Below are positions 45,515 to 55,678 of a stretch of 64,000 bases of DNA, one piece after another. The stretch is from NCBI RefSeq assembly GCF_011745365.1, contig NW_024468911.1:1420759-1484758 (forward strand), read 5' to 3'. The stretch comes from Cryphonectria parasitica EP155 (Eukaryota > Ascomycota > Sordariomycetes > Diaporthales > Cryphonectriaceae). Position 1 is the first letter of the stretch. Every line of letters begins with the position of its first letter. The notes below the pieces were generated by a model. The model was given only the letters and a program-made list of their open reading frames with translations. It had not been told where the DNA came from and ran no database searches. The position numbers and the translations under genes were made by a program.

Positions 45515-47565
45515 TGTGACTGTTCTCTGTGTGTGGGTTCTTTTGATCGTTGGTGGTTGTTCTTTGTGTCTGCAATGGTGTTTGTATGGCTTCATCGAAG
45601 CCTCTTCTGTCAAAATCGAGTTGGTGTTCTTGTTGTTCAATGGTTGCTTCCAGTGCTATGAAAGCTGCTTTGTGGTCTTGGTGTCTGATCAGAGTAGTCT
45701 TGGTGGTCTGTTCAGAATTTGGTTGTAGTCAAAGTTCAGTAGTTCTTCAGAATTGTTCTTCTTGGTGTGCTGTGTTGTAATCGGGGTTGAGCACACCAGA
45801 ACAAGAGAAAGAGTACAAGATTATGCTGGGGACAACATTTCTATATATGCTGTTCCAAGAAGCACACTCATACCACAGGAGTGCATGATGATGATAGCGT
45901 TATTCAGATTGCTGAGGTCAAGACTTGAGCAAAGTGTGTGCTCTAGGACACTGGCTCTGAAACCAGCCTGTGAAGCTATTCACCTTGGTGTATATTGCTA
46001 CCCTAGTTGTAGAATGTAATAGTAAAGTTAGGACAGTTAGCAGTGAATCTAGATGGTAGGGAGAACAAAAGTGCTGTACTAGGACGCCTAGACTAGGACG
46101 CCTAGTGAAGAATGTGACTCTTATTACCTGCACACTTGGAACTACAGACTAATGGTCAAGCCAGCTAATTACTAGGCCAGAGGAGCACATAATAGTCTTG
46201 TACAAACAATCTCCCTGGCTATCTGTAGTAATTATGTAGATGTTAGTGCCTATTTGGTAAGGGCTGCCTTTCATTCAAAGAAATGTAATACCGTTTCTTT
46301 TTCTGGCATAGGACGAAGAAAGACTACTCCATATGTTGTGCATCATTGATGCCTCTAGCCTTGCGATCAAGCCCATGGAATTGGTTTCGTAAACAAACAC
46401 ACGCTCACCCAACTACTTACGTATTTGGTACTTATTAGGCAATATGGGAGTCTTGTTGTCATCAACTATACAATCATTGCTCAAAATGCACATCCTGTAT
46501 GAGCGTGTTTTATTCAAGCTAGCTGGTTTGACTCGTTCTCTATAGCTTCTAGATTATATGACCATCCTGCCTGTGAGTGAGTGCTGATCTAACGAATATC
46601 TAATCGAGGCATATCCTCAAGAAGTACCGAATATCCCAAGAAAGAGACACTCTGCCATGCATGACACGGAGACTAAGTCAGTGATTTGGCATGACACACC
46701 AAGGATTTCAAGAGGCTGAGAGTTCTATCTAAAGCACAGAGAGTCTACTTGAAAGATGCCCAGGGTAAATGACAGCGTCATCCAAGTACAGGCGCCAGGA
46801 GCATTCAAGCTTGGCCATCACCTGCCCACGAATGACTGTTCAAGAAGTTTCCGATGATGTTGGAAATGAGCCCAAAGGGTCCTAGCTTGGGAGCAGACGA
46901 CGATCAAGTCTCAGTTTTTGTTTTAGACTTGTCATCTCAAATAAGAAGGTTGGGGCAGTTGAATTAGAGCCTCAAGGAGCCTCAAGGCAAGGGGGGTCTA
47001 GGTGGTGCAGGGATGGGACAGGCGGCACCTTCCGGAAAGCTGAGCCGAGCTTGGATTACCTAATACATTCACCACCCCTGGGCAGGAAACAGATTTTCTG
47101 GAATTTCAATGACAGGCCCATTCATTTTCGTTGTTCCAACCTACCAACTCCACAACCGCCGTGATCAACACATCCTTCTTCCACTTCCTTTGTCGGCCGC
47201 CATAGCCTGTGACGTGCTCGACCCGATTTAGAGAGGGAGCTTCTTTGGCGATAAATCTTCTGGTCCGATTCGAAGAGTTTCGGCCATCTGCATCCGACTC
47301 GGAAGAGACTTGGTCACTCCTCAGATTCTTAAGACGGCTGGAAGTCAAGAAGACCTTCTGTGAGGGGAGAGAGCGGAAGGGACTGCAAGACGTGAGGGCT
47401 GCATACTCGAGCCTTCGAGAGGCCTCGTCAGACAGCGATCTAGGTGGAACGGGGCAGAAACCCTCGTGTTCGACAGTCGACACAACCTCACAACGACGAC
47501 ACGCGCGCACCGACACGCGACCTCCCTTCGTTCAGGTGATTACCGTCAACGACAGGCCCGCCAAG
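45515..47565. other. AT-rich intergenic stretch, possible degenerate repeat
   Basis: From about 45.65 to 47.05 kb the sequence is visibly more AT-rich than its surroundings and has many stops in all frames, which would fit a decayed mobile element or a promoter. I find no recognisable transposase or reverse-transcriptase motif. The right end, 47.2-47.56 kb, is the leader of the mL40 gene. Confidence 0.4.
46078..46105. repeat. 14-bp tandem duplication with internal palindrome
   Basis: ACTAGGACGCCTAG occurs twice head-to-tail. Within each unit CTAGG and CCTAG are inverted around ACG, so each copy can fold as a small hairpin. Confidence 0.85.
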
Positions 47566-48228
47566 ATGTCATCCTCCTTCAGCATGCGCGGTCTCCTCAG
47601 ATCGCTGCTCACCAGCACCACGCGCCCATCTCCACTACACACAGGCCTCCTCCAAAGTACGCCCGCGACCTCCCCTCCTTCCTCCAGCCGCCTACCATCG
47701 TCATTCACCGCCGCCCGTTCCATCACAACCACCCAGCCCCTCTCGGCGCGCCTGGCCAAGAAGAAGCCCGCGGCAGGCGGCAAGGCCCCTGCGAAGAAGC
47801 TCGACCCGGCCGCCGCCCGCGCATTGGCTCGCAAGCGCCGCGCACAGGCCGCGAGCAAGCTCGACCCCAAGGTCGCGGGCATGATGAAGTTCCTGTACGC
47901 GCCCTCGCAGGTCCCGCCGCCCCTGCGCATGGCGCGCCAGCGCCACCTGCGCCACTGGACCATCCACCGTGCGTGGCAGCTCTTTCGCCGGCAGCAGGAG
48001 GAGCAGTGGGAGCGCGAGATGATGCGCATGAACGCGAGCATGAGCCACGCGTGCGAGACGTTGCGCAACCTCGAGGGGCCCGGCACGCGGCCCAAGGGGT
48101 GGCTGTTCCGAAAGTCGATGGAGAAGGTGGGCGTGTGGGGGCCCGACGCTGTGCCAATTGAGTATGCGAGGCCGCTGGTGGAAACGCCCGGCGAGAGGCC
48201 GTGGAACCACGAGTGGAAGAGGTCATAA
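47566..48228 (+). CDS. MRPL28: Mitochondrial large-subunit ribosomal protein mL40 (yeast Mrpl28)
   Basis: A single-exon frame of 220 residues. The N-terminus (MSSSFSMRGLLRSLLTSTTR) is Ser/Thr/Arg-rich and acid-free, as in a mitochondrial targeting peptide. The conserved core is DPKVAGMMKFLYAPSQVPPP, RMARQRHLRHWTIHRAWQLF and RRQQEEQWEREMM, followed by MSHACETLRNL, and then GVWGPDAVPIEYARP, which I recognise from the fungal 54S L28/mL40 family. It is a structural part of the mitoribosome large subunit. The frame is open upstream to 47209, but that extension is not conserved-looking and would bury the targeting peptide, so the ATG at 47566 is preferred. Confidence 0.9.
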   Translation: MSSSFSMRGLLRSLLTSTTRPSPLHTGLLQSTPATSPPSSSRLPSSFTAARSITTTQPLSARLAKKKPAAGGKAPAKKLDPAAARALARKRRAQAASKLDPKVAGMMKFLYAPSQVPPPLRMARQRHLRHWTIHRAWQLFRRQQEEQWEREMMRMNASMSHACETLRNLEGPGTRPKGWLFRKSMEKVGVWGPDAVPIEYARPLVETPGERPWNHEWKRS

Positions 48229-49080
48229 ACGTGGTATTTTGGGGGAAAGGAAAAGAATAATGTAAAATCATGGCAAATTAAATAAATAAAAAGGCAGCTG
48301 AATGGGTATTGCGGTGTGCCTGGGTTGGTTCTTGTTGAGGGGGGTGCCCGTGACGCATGGGCCGTGGGCCGAAAGAAGAGGTATCTCTGTGTGTTTGTAC
48401 ATGCTGTGGCAGGAGGTGTGCAAGTGAGACAGACAACCAAAAGGCACATTTTCCCCAAACAAGTTCATGAGGACCATCTAAACCATTCCATGTGCAGAGA
48501 ATCGAAATTAGAATGACATTAGTTGGTTAAACCCTGCTACGCTATAATTCAACCTTTTTGTGTTGGTGAAGCAATTAACTGTCCCAACCGCTCAGACCGA
48601 CTGTGTGCCTCCTCCGGTATTTCTACAACATTCCATTCCGCTGCCACCATACCTGACACGCGACCACATGAACCTGGAAATTGTAGGCCATGTGGCGCAT
48701 GAGGAGCCTCTCTGACATGATATTGCAGCATGGCACTTGGGCTCAGCTGGTGTGGTCGCGAGTCCCCCCCATGTGCCATTGAAACGTGTGGCTGCCACCG
48801 TGGCGCATCGTTGTGAAGTAGTCGAACACCGAGTTCGTCCCCCTCCCTTGAAGAGTCTGTGGTGTGTTCATGATGCAGCCCCTGGATAAGCTGAGTGGGC
48901 GTTGAGAGTAATGATATCGAACGGGCGGCCGATTTCAATTCGTATCCCTTATCCGTCGTAATTCGAGTCCAGAAGACCATGAATCCATGACCATTTCCAC
49001 AAGCATCGGGACGGCCTTGAGCCACGCGCCTGAACCCTCTCTTCCCATCGGCACCCCGAGAAACTGGCTCAACGCTCTTC
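48229..49080. other. Convergent intergenic region
   Basis: 3' flanks of mL40 (plus) and RHO2 (minus). A 190-codon minus-strand frame (48549-49121) overlaps the RHO2 3' end but is His/Arg/Ser-rich and unlike any family I know. No gene is called. Confidence 0.5.
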
Positions 49081-50274
49081 TCACAGAATAACACAACAGC
49101 CGTTGCCCTCGCCCTTTTCAAAGGTCAAGAGAGCCGCTCTTGTCGCCGCCTCGAAAACATCATCCACACCCTCACCGCTCAGACTGGAGCACTCGAGGTA
49201 CTTCCTGGCGCCTACCTCCCGCGCGACAGCTTCGCCATCGTGTTCTGTAACGAATCGGAGTGACTTCTTTCGCATCTCCTCGATGGCGACTGGGTCTTCC
49301 CGCAGATCTTTCTTCAACCCGACGAGAATAATAGGCACATTGGGGCATTTTTCCGTAGCCTCTTCGATCCACTGCGCAAATTCCCTCTTTATGTCAGCCC
49401 TCACATCCGACAGCCATGGGGGAAATATCGATCGGCAGAGAGATGATGTTCGGCATCGGTATGTGCAAATAAGTGTACCACGTGGAGACTCGCGAGGGGA
49501 AATTGCTCGGTCCTACCGGACATCCTCCACGATTGTCCGCAACCCCCCCCCCCCCCCCTTCTCCCCAAGGTGGATGGTAAAACACACAGGCCTAACAGGG
49601 TAGTGTTGACTCACCTTGTGTTTGACATTGTCCAGAGAGTCTGGAGTGTCGACCGAAAACCCTATCAAGATGACATGCGCCTTGGAGTACGCCAGGGGGC
49701 GCAACCGTTCGTAGTCCTCCTGTCCTGCTGTATCCCATAGCGCCAGCTGTACTGATTTGCCATCTACTCTGCAGTCTGTGACATAGTTCTCGAAGACTGT
49801 CGGGATCTGTATGAATGTTTCGTTCTCTTTGTCAGATATCGTTCGTGTGTCTCGGCTTGCTCTCGTGGGGCGAGCTGTTCATGGGTTCGGATGGCCCGGT
49901 AGGATTTCAGGGTTAGCAAGGACCAACCGGTGGCGGACTTACGTAGTGCTGCGGAGCATCAACAGTCAGCATGTGAACATGAGATTTGTTGGGGGGGGGG
50001 GGGGGGGAAAGGTTGGGTGCTCAGAGATGGCGTGACTTACTGTAGGAAAGTAACCCAGGGTGAAGACGCTGAGCAGACTGGTCTTGCCACAAGCTCCATC
50101 GCCGATAATCACCAGCTTCCTGTGCGCACGAGAGTTTCTGTGTGAGTACCGGGCCTCGCCTTGTTTATCTTTTTCTTTTTCTTTCGTTCAAGGGAGCGAC
50201 CTGTCTGCCAGGAGCTCGGAGAGGGAGTGTGCGAACCTGCGTATGACGTTCTGGGAGTTCCCTGCGTTTGCCAT
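49081..50274 (-). CDS. RHO2: Rho2-type small GTPase
   Basis: Rho2 is a membrane-anchored switch acting on cell-wall glucan synthesis and polarity through protein kinase C. Five exons give 201 residues: 50274-50237, 50119-50041, 49948-49943, 49806-49615 and 49371-49081. Motifs in order are the P-loop GDGACGKTS, switch [14 protein letters not shown], switch [19 protein letters not shown], and LVGLKKD, where KKD replaces the usual (N/T)KxD base-specificity motif as I recall for Rho2. [17 protein letters not shown] follows, and the CAAX box CVIL (after GCC) indicates geranylgeranylation. Exon 3 is a 6-nt microexon encoding His-Tyr. Without it switch I loses the residues before IPTVF, so it is required for the family sequence. 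The donor of intron 1 is weak (GTTCGC); a second in-frame donor further on would insert 12 residues before KLVIIGDG. Confidence 0.93.
49543..49558. repeat. 16-nt C tract in RHO2 intron 4 (G16 in the transcript)
   Basis: A pure homopolymer inside the last intron of RHO2. It reads as G16 on the transcribed RNA and is complementary to the tract in intron 2. Confidence 0.9.
49991..50007. repeat. 17-nt G tract in RHO2 intron 2 (C17 in the transcript)
   Basis: A pure homopolymer in the intron just upstream of the microexon. It reads as C17 in the pre-mRNA. Confidence 0.9.
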
Positions 50275-53146
50275 CGTGAGTGCGAGGTGATATCGCCCTC
50301 CTTCGCCGTTCCGAGTCGTATCGTCGCTTGTCAAGAGAGGAGAAGATACTCTCTACTGATCCCAAGCTATGTCGAGGTTAATGTGACGGTCGGTTCGTTG
50401 CAATTGTCGTTCGTTATCGAGGACGGGCAATGGGGTGATGACGGGTGTCGGGCGCCGGTTCGGTTTTGGTTCGCTTGGGTGGTTGGGGAATGTCTTTGCT
50501 GCTGTTGCAGATTGATTGATTGATGAGGTATGAAGATTGATGATGCTGCTCAGCCCAACAACTCTCCTTAAATAAATGTTGCACTCCTTGCCTGAACGAG
50601 TGTGTACTAATCTTTCGTATTCTTGTTTCCTGAACGATAGACACGAATGTATTGGAAGTAATAAAGAAGAAACTGGACGAATTGGCTATGTCAGGCGGAA
50701 CAGAAATGTTTCGGACTGGGATCTAAGTTTGGAGTTTGGGATTCAAGATTTGGGGGGGGGGGTTGGAATATGATGCGAAAAGGAAAATACATGGGGAAGA
50801 GGACTTGGAGGGAAAAGGAACCTCGAAGAGTGCTTTCCACAGGCCAAGCCCAAGCCTAAAAAGCCAAGGCTGCACCAGGCCCACGGCATATGAAAGTCCT
50901 AGGCCTTAAATTGGGGGAGTTGGGGCTGCATGCTGCGCCCCCCTGTTTGCAACTGGAGAGCCCACTGAGGAGCAAGGCCGCAGACAGGGACAGGGGGCAC
51001 TCAGATTACATCTGCTTGTCCACTGCCACTACGGTATCACATACTACGAGTAGTAGTACCCAAGTATCAGCTCGAACTCAGCTAGGGGTCCAGTTCAATA
51101 TCCTCCTCTGGGCATTATTCGTGTCCTATGATTCCGCTCAGGATATCATGACGACATATCTTTTTTATATCTATTTTTATTTTTATTTTGGAAACGTGAA
51201 ATAAATATTTTTCTCGTGATGATGTCTCCCGCGCCGAGGCACTGCAGAGACACTATCGGAAGCCTGCATGACCCTCGGGATAGTCAATCGAGGGCAGCAC
51301 CGAGTAACAGTGTCGATGACACAACTTTCTCCCCCTCAGGCCAGTTCCTGCGCCGCTTTCAGGGGACATGCAAATATCGCTGACGATGATCAACGAACCG
51401 GATGCCTCTTACTCCTGGCTCCTCGGGCATTTTCGATAAGAGCACGCATACACTACTGCAATGCCACCTCAATGGCCTCGTCAGCTCGTCGCTAGGGTTG
51501 AAGGAGGGCGAGGGGGGCATGCAGGGCAATCTGGCGACAAGAAACCAAACCGGTGCTGAAACCCTCGCACTGGACTGGACGGCACTGCACTTCGTGGCTA
51601 TCTCTGAACGTGCTCGGCCGTGCTGATCGAAGTGAAAGGCTGGAGGCGGCAGGCGTCCGCGGCTGAGCTCTCCCCTCTCAAAGCATTGCGTATGGGCTCA
51701 TGCCAGCCATCCAACCCTGCGGTCCCTGCAGCAGACCGTCCATCGTATAGGAGACGCCGCTCCCTGACATCGAATCGCGAACACCACGCCTGGCGATCCT
51801 GAGGCAGAGTCCACATATCCCTCCTCGTTCTCTCTCTCCCTCTCTCACATCCACACAAGCTTGCACCGGTCCCGCAGCGCGGTGTGGAGACCCCACGGAA
51901 GCGAAACGCTGCGTGTGCACTGCGCGAGAGCCGTTCCAGCCCATCAGCCCATGCACTTCATCATACGGGCGCGCTAGCTGGTCGTTGAGGCTGTGCAAAC
52001 GGCCCGGGGGGGGTGGGCGGGCAGGGGAACCGCTCCCGTCGCCTACGACACGAGGTCGTCCATTCGCGCACGGAGCCAGATGAGATGAGCCCGAAAAAGA
52101 AGACTTGGGCGGCATGAATTGGTGCAGCTCCAGCTTGTGACTAATGTTATAGCGAGCCTTGGTGGTGCCTTGGCGCTACGGGTCTACTTAACCGAGTGAG
52201 ACGGGGAAGAAAGAAACAAAAAAGGATCAGAGAGGCAGCCCGGCGATTCAATAGGAGCAAATCTAGTCCGTCGTCGTCCGTGTCGCCTGCTAAGGCTGAA
52301 GCATGTCTTTTTCGACGCTACGAGGCAACCAGGAGACCAAGTCAAGTCAAATCAGTCAGTCACGCTTCGATACGAGCCGCAGCAGCGCTCCGAAGATTCT
52401 ATTCTGGTCTGCCTGCCTCGATAGGAACTGGAACGTTGCGTCCGTGAAGTCTGTAAGTAAGCTCATCTGATGGTCATGTGAAAGGTCTTTTTTGTCCCAT
52501 CGCCTCGTTGCTGCACGAGAGATGATCAAGGCGGCCATCCCCCCGTGGATCAGCTAGCACCAAATCTGCCCACGGGGGCGGCTGACTGGACTGGGGCTTG
52601 CGGTGGTAATATCTGGGTTGCCCAACTTGTTATGCTGCTAACCTCTTGAGAGTTTGGATAGGTTTGACGTGTCAGACTTGAGGTAGAAGCTAAGTTAACC
52701 GTTCAAACGAGCAAGCCATTGTTGCAGGATGCATTTCAAGGAGGAAACCCAAGAAGATAGGAAATGGAGTCCTTGAGAATCGCATCTTCTTTGGGTTGCA
52801 AGCATTCTACCAATTGTTCCGCCGCATTGGGTGTTAGTGCATTTCGGTCTTTAGAAAACCAGTACGGTGACTTCTGCCGGAAAATCCTACTTCATCGGAG
52901 ACAAGAAATCGGGGAATCCCTCTCGTCGGCGATAATTTTTTCATTGATTCTGTTTTTGTTTTTATGTCTTTATACCATGACGATGAATAGGGTCGGCTTT
53001 AACGTCATCTTCACCTTTGGTGAATGTGAAAGGATTCCGGACGACGATGTTCGCAAACGAAAACGAGGATGTATATAAGGTGGCCGATGTGGTGGGAGGT
53101 CAAGGAACACGGTCTACTACTAACATTCCCTGAATACTGAGTCAAG
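50275..53146. other. Gene-poor region of about 2.9 kb between RHO2 and the propeller gene
   Basis: This contains both divergent promoters. A 10-nt G tract lies near 50752-50761, and the 51.15-51.21 kb part is AT-rich. Frames such as the 145-codon minus-strand one at 51678-52115 lack recognisable sequence. No supportable gene. Confidence 0.45.
53072..53079 (+). promoter_or_regulatory. TATA box of the propeller gene
   Basis: TATATAAG lies 68-75 nt upstream of the ATG at 53147, a normal distance for a fungal core promoter with a short leader. Confidence 0.6.
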
Positions 53147-54229
53147 ATGAAGTTTAATAAACTCTCTATCCTTGGTGTCTTCTCGAGCTGCACGGCGACG
53201 GCGACAGCGGCAGCAGCGAGGAACCCAGGCACTCATATGCGGCAACTCAGTGACCCGGTCAGCACTCTGTACGAGTTTCCTTGGGACACATACGTGGAGA
53301 ACCTAGCCGTCCGACCAAACGGCCAGATTCTCGTCAACCCACTCACGCTTCCTCAGCTCTATCTTGTAGAGCCCCGGCTCCCTGGAGAGATCTTCCTCGT
53401 CTACGAATTTCCCGAGATTCTTGGCCTCAGCGGCATCGTCGAGTACCAGCCAGACGTCTTCGCGGTGGTCACGGGGAACTTCTCATTATCCACAGGCGAC
53501 TCAGGTGCTGGAACATGGGCTGTCTGGAGCATCGACCTGGGCGGTGTGAACATCACCTCGAACGATACTGTGCTCTCCGATCCGCCGCAGGTGAAGAAGA
53601 TCGCCGACATACCAGAAGCAACCTTTTTGAACGGCCTGACCGTGCTGTCGAGTGCTGCGAAGCAACTTCTCCTCGTGGGTGACGTGAAGGCCGGGACCAT
53701 CTACAGCTTGGATCCTGACACTGGCCATTATGCTGTGGCGATCAACAACACTTACACGGCGGCGGCAGATCTGTACGCTTTTGGAACAGCGGGAACAGAT
53801 GGCATGAAGGTTCGAGACGAGATTCTATATTTCGACAACCCAGGGCAGGGCATCCTTGTCAAAGTCCCTCTCGATGCGAAGAATGGTACGCCGGCGGGAG
53901 ACTTTGAAGTCATCGCCAAGACGATCACGTCGTATGATCAGTGGGATGATTTCACGTTTGACTGCGAGGGAAACATCTTCATGGCGACAGGAGGGGCGGA
54001 TACAGTCCAGAGGATCGACGACAAGGGACATGTCCAGATCATTGCTGGAAACTTGAACTCGACAGCCATCTCCGAAGCAACGTCTACAAAATTCGGAAGA
54101 CGTGAGGATGATGCTGATGTCTTGTATGTTACGACTGGTGGCGGTGCCGCAACGCCAGTAAATGGCGATATCGTCATTGGAGGTCAGGTGCTGGCGATCA
54201 AGACGGGGACCAAAGGCTCCTTTTGCTAG
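53147..54229 (+). CDS. Secreted six-bladed beta-propeller (SMP-30/TolB-like) protein
   Basis: A single-exon frame of 360 residues. Residues 1-23 are an Ala/Thr-rich signal peptide (MKFNKLSILGVFSSCTATAT). The rest shows blade-like repeats with beta turns: FPWDTYVENLAVRPNGQILV, YLVEPRLPGEIFLVYEF, LGLSGIVEYQPDVFAVVTGN, TFLNGLTVLSSAAKQLLLVG, AGTIYSLDPDTGHYAVAI, WDDFTFDCEGNIFMATGG and RIDDKGHVQIIAGNL. This is the pattern of SMP-30/gluconolactonase-like propellers common among secreted proteins of plant-associated fungi. Several N-x-S/T sites (NFS, NIT, NDT, NNT) suggest glycosylation. The substrate is unknown; lactonase activity is possible but I cannot confirm metal-binding residues. Confidence 0.88.
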   Translation: MKFNKLSILGVFSSCTATATAAAARNPGTHMRQLSDPVSTLYEFPWDTYVENLAVRPNGQILVNPLTLPQLYLVEPRLPGEIFLVYEFPEILGLSGIVEYQPDVFAVVTGNFSLSTGDSGAGTWAVWSIDLGGVNITSNDTVLSDPPQVKKIADIPEATFLNGLTVLSSAAKQLLLVGDVKAGTIYSLDPDTGHYAVAINNTYTAAADLYAFGTAGTDGMKVRDEILYFDNPGQGILVKVPLDAKNGTPAGDFEVIAKTITSYDQWDDFTFDCEGNIFMATGGADTVQRIDDKGHVQIIAGNLNSTAISEATSTKFGRREDDADVLYVTTGGGAATPVNGDIVIGGQVLAIKTGTKGSFC

Positions 54230-55678
54230 TTGACGTAACCATAGCGTAAAAGGGGAATATAATATTCAATCCTCCCTTGTCAAGCTTTGGCATCCTCTTC
54301 CTTGGCCTGGTGCCGATTCATCTCCAACATGCAGTGATTGAAAGCAGCTTTGTGGTATCAAAAGCTTTTGAAGAACAGGAGCCTTGGACACGCTTATGCA
54401 AGACAAAATAGAATACAGGCAACACAAATGCCATCTCGAATTACTTGAAGAAGAAAGAGACATTGTCAGTTTCTGACAACAGATGCTGTTGATGGCACGG
54501 TCAAATAATACTGAGGGGAAATCTAATAGCTTCGAGATCAAGTCTTCAAGGTTCTCGGATGACAGGGGACGCGTCCACCGCATCACGTGACTAGCAGCTT
54601 TAACCCCTCTGAGGCCCCCAAATGTTGTCAGCACGTACCCTGCTGACCTTGCCACGCCCAAGGGATACATTGGGGCAACATTTACCGTGGCTTAGCGTAA
54701 GATGCCTTCCGTTTTGCCGACCTGGGAAAACTGATTGATTGCTCGGTCTCACAATCGCCGTTTGAGCAACAGCCACCACCGCCAACCAACTCGTTTACCC
54801 CCCAAGGCTTGAGACGAGGCAGCACAGCTTTCTTCTTGTTGCCTCAAGGCTGATCCAACAATGTCCCCTCCCCAGATGAGACCGGAAATCTAGGCCAATC
54901 CATCCATTTTAGGTGCTTCTCATTTGGTCGCTTGGTCGTCTGCAGCCAATTCAGGTCTGGACGCAGGCCAGGTACATAGTAAGTTGAGAGCAATAGAACC
55001 CACCACAACCCTTGTTCACCTGTTGGACAGCCTAAAGAAAGAGGAACCCCTCCTCTCTTAGGCCCTCCCTGTCTGCCCTGCCCTGCCCTACACCCGCTGT
55101 TCACTGCCTGCCCCCCTCCTCTCTCTGCCCTCCACTGCATGCACTACGCCGAGTGCTGAATGCATTTGGCGTCTGCCCAGGCTTCAATCAAACTCCCTTG
55201 CCTCGTCCACATACGATTCGCGCCACACCCTTTGGTCTCGAACGCGACCACAACAAAACACAACACATTCCCTTGGCTCAAGTTGTTCTCTATTCCCGCT
55301 TCTGGTCTCTTCTACGCGGTCAGTCCATGCGAGCCCGTCCGATCCTTCGCCGCTGGCAGCAGTCGTCGTCATAGCTCCCCTCGAAGCTGCCGACGGTCGT
55401 CCAGAACGTCGGCTGTTCAAACCCTGTGGCTGGCCACATCCACAGCCTTCGATGACAGTCCAGATTCTGTCGCGCGCAATCGTTACTGACCGTCATCTCG
55501 TCGCCAAGTAGAACGCGATCGATCCATCAACCGACCGACCTACCGTGCTTACCACTAGCGTCTTCTTCTGTCTTCACCCCGGCCTTTTGGCCCCTCCCTC
55601 GAACCGAGACGAGCTGTCGCCGACGTACTCCTCTATGACATTACCAGTGGCCATTCTCTTCTGAACACGCTCCCCATC
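54230..55678. other. Intergenic region and probable long NST1 leader
   Basis: No gene seen. The right half (about 55.2-55.67 kb) is pyrimidine-rich and CG-rich, as in a long 5' leader before NST1. Confidence 0.5.

Noticed and set aside
47209..47565. In-frame upstream extension of mL40
   Set aside because: It lacks conservation-like sequence and would place the mitochondrial presequence internally.
51678..52115. 145-codon minus-strand frame
   Set aside because: Low-information sequence with no motifs; probably chance in GC-rich DNA.
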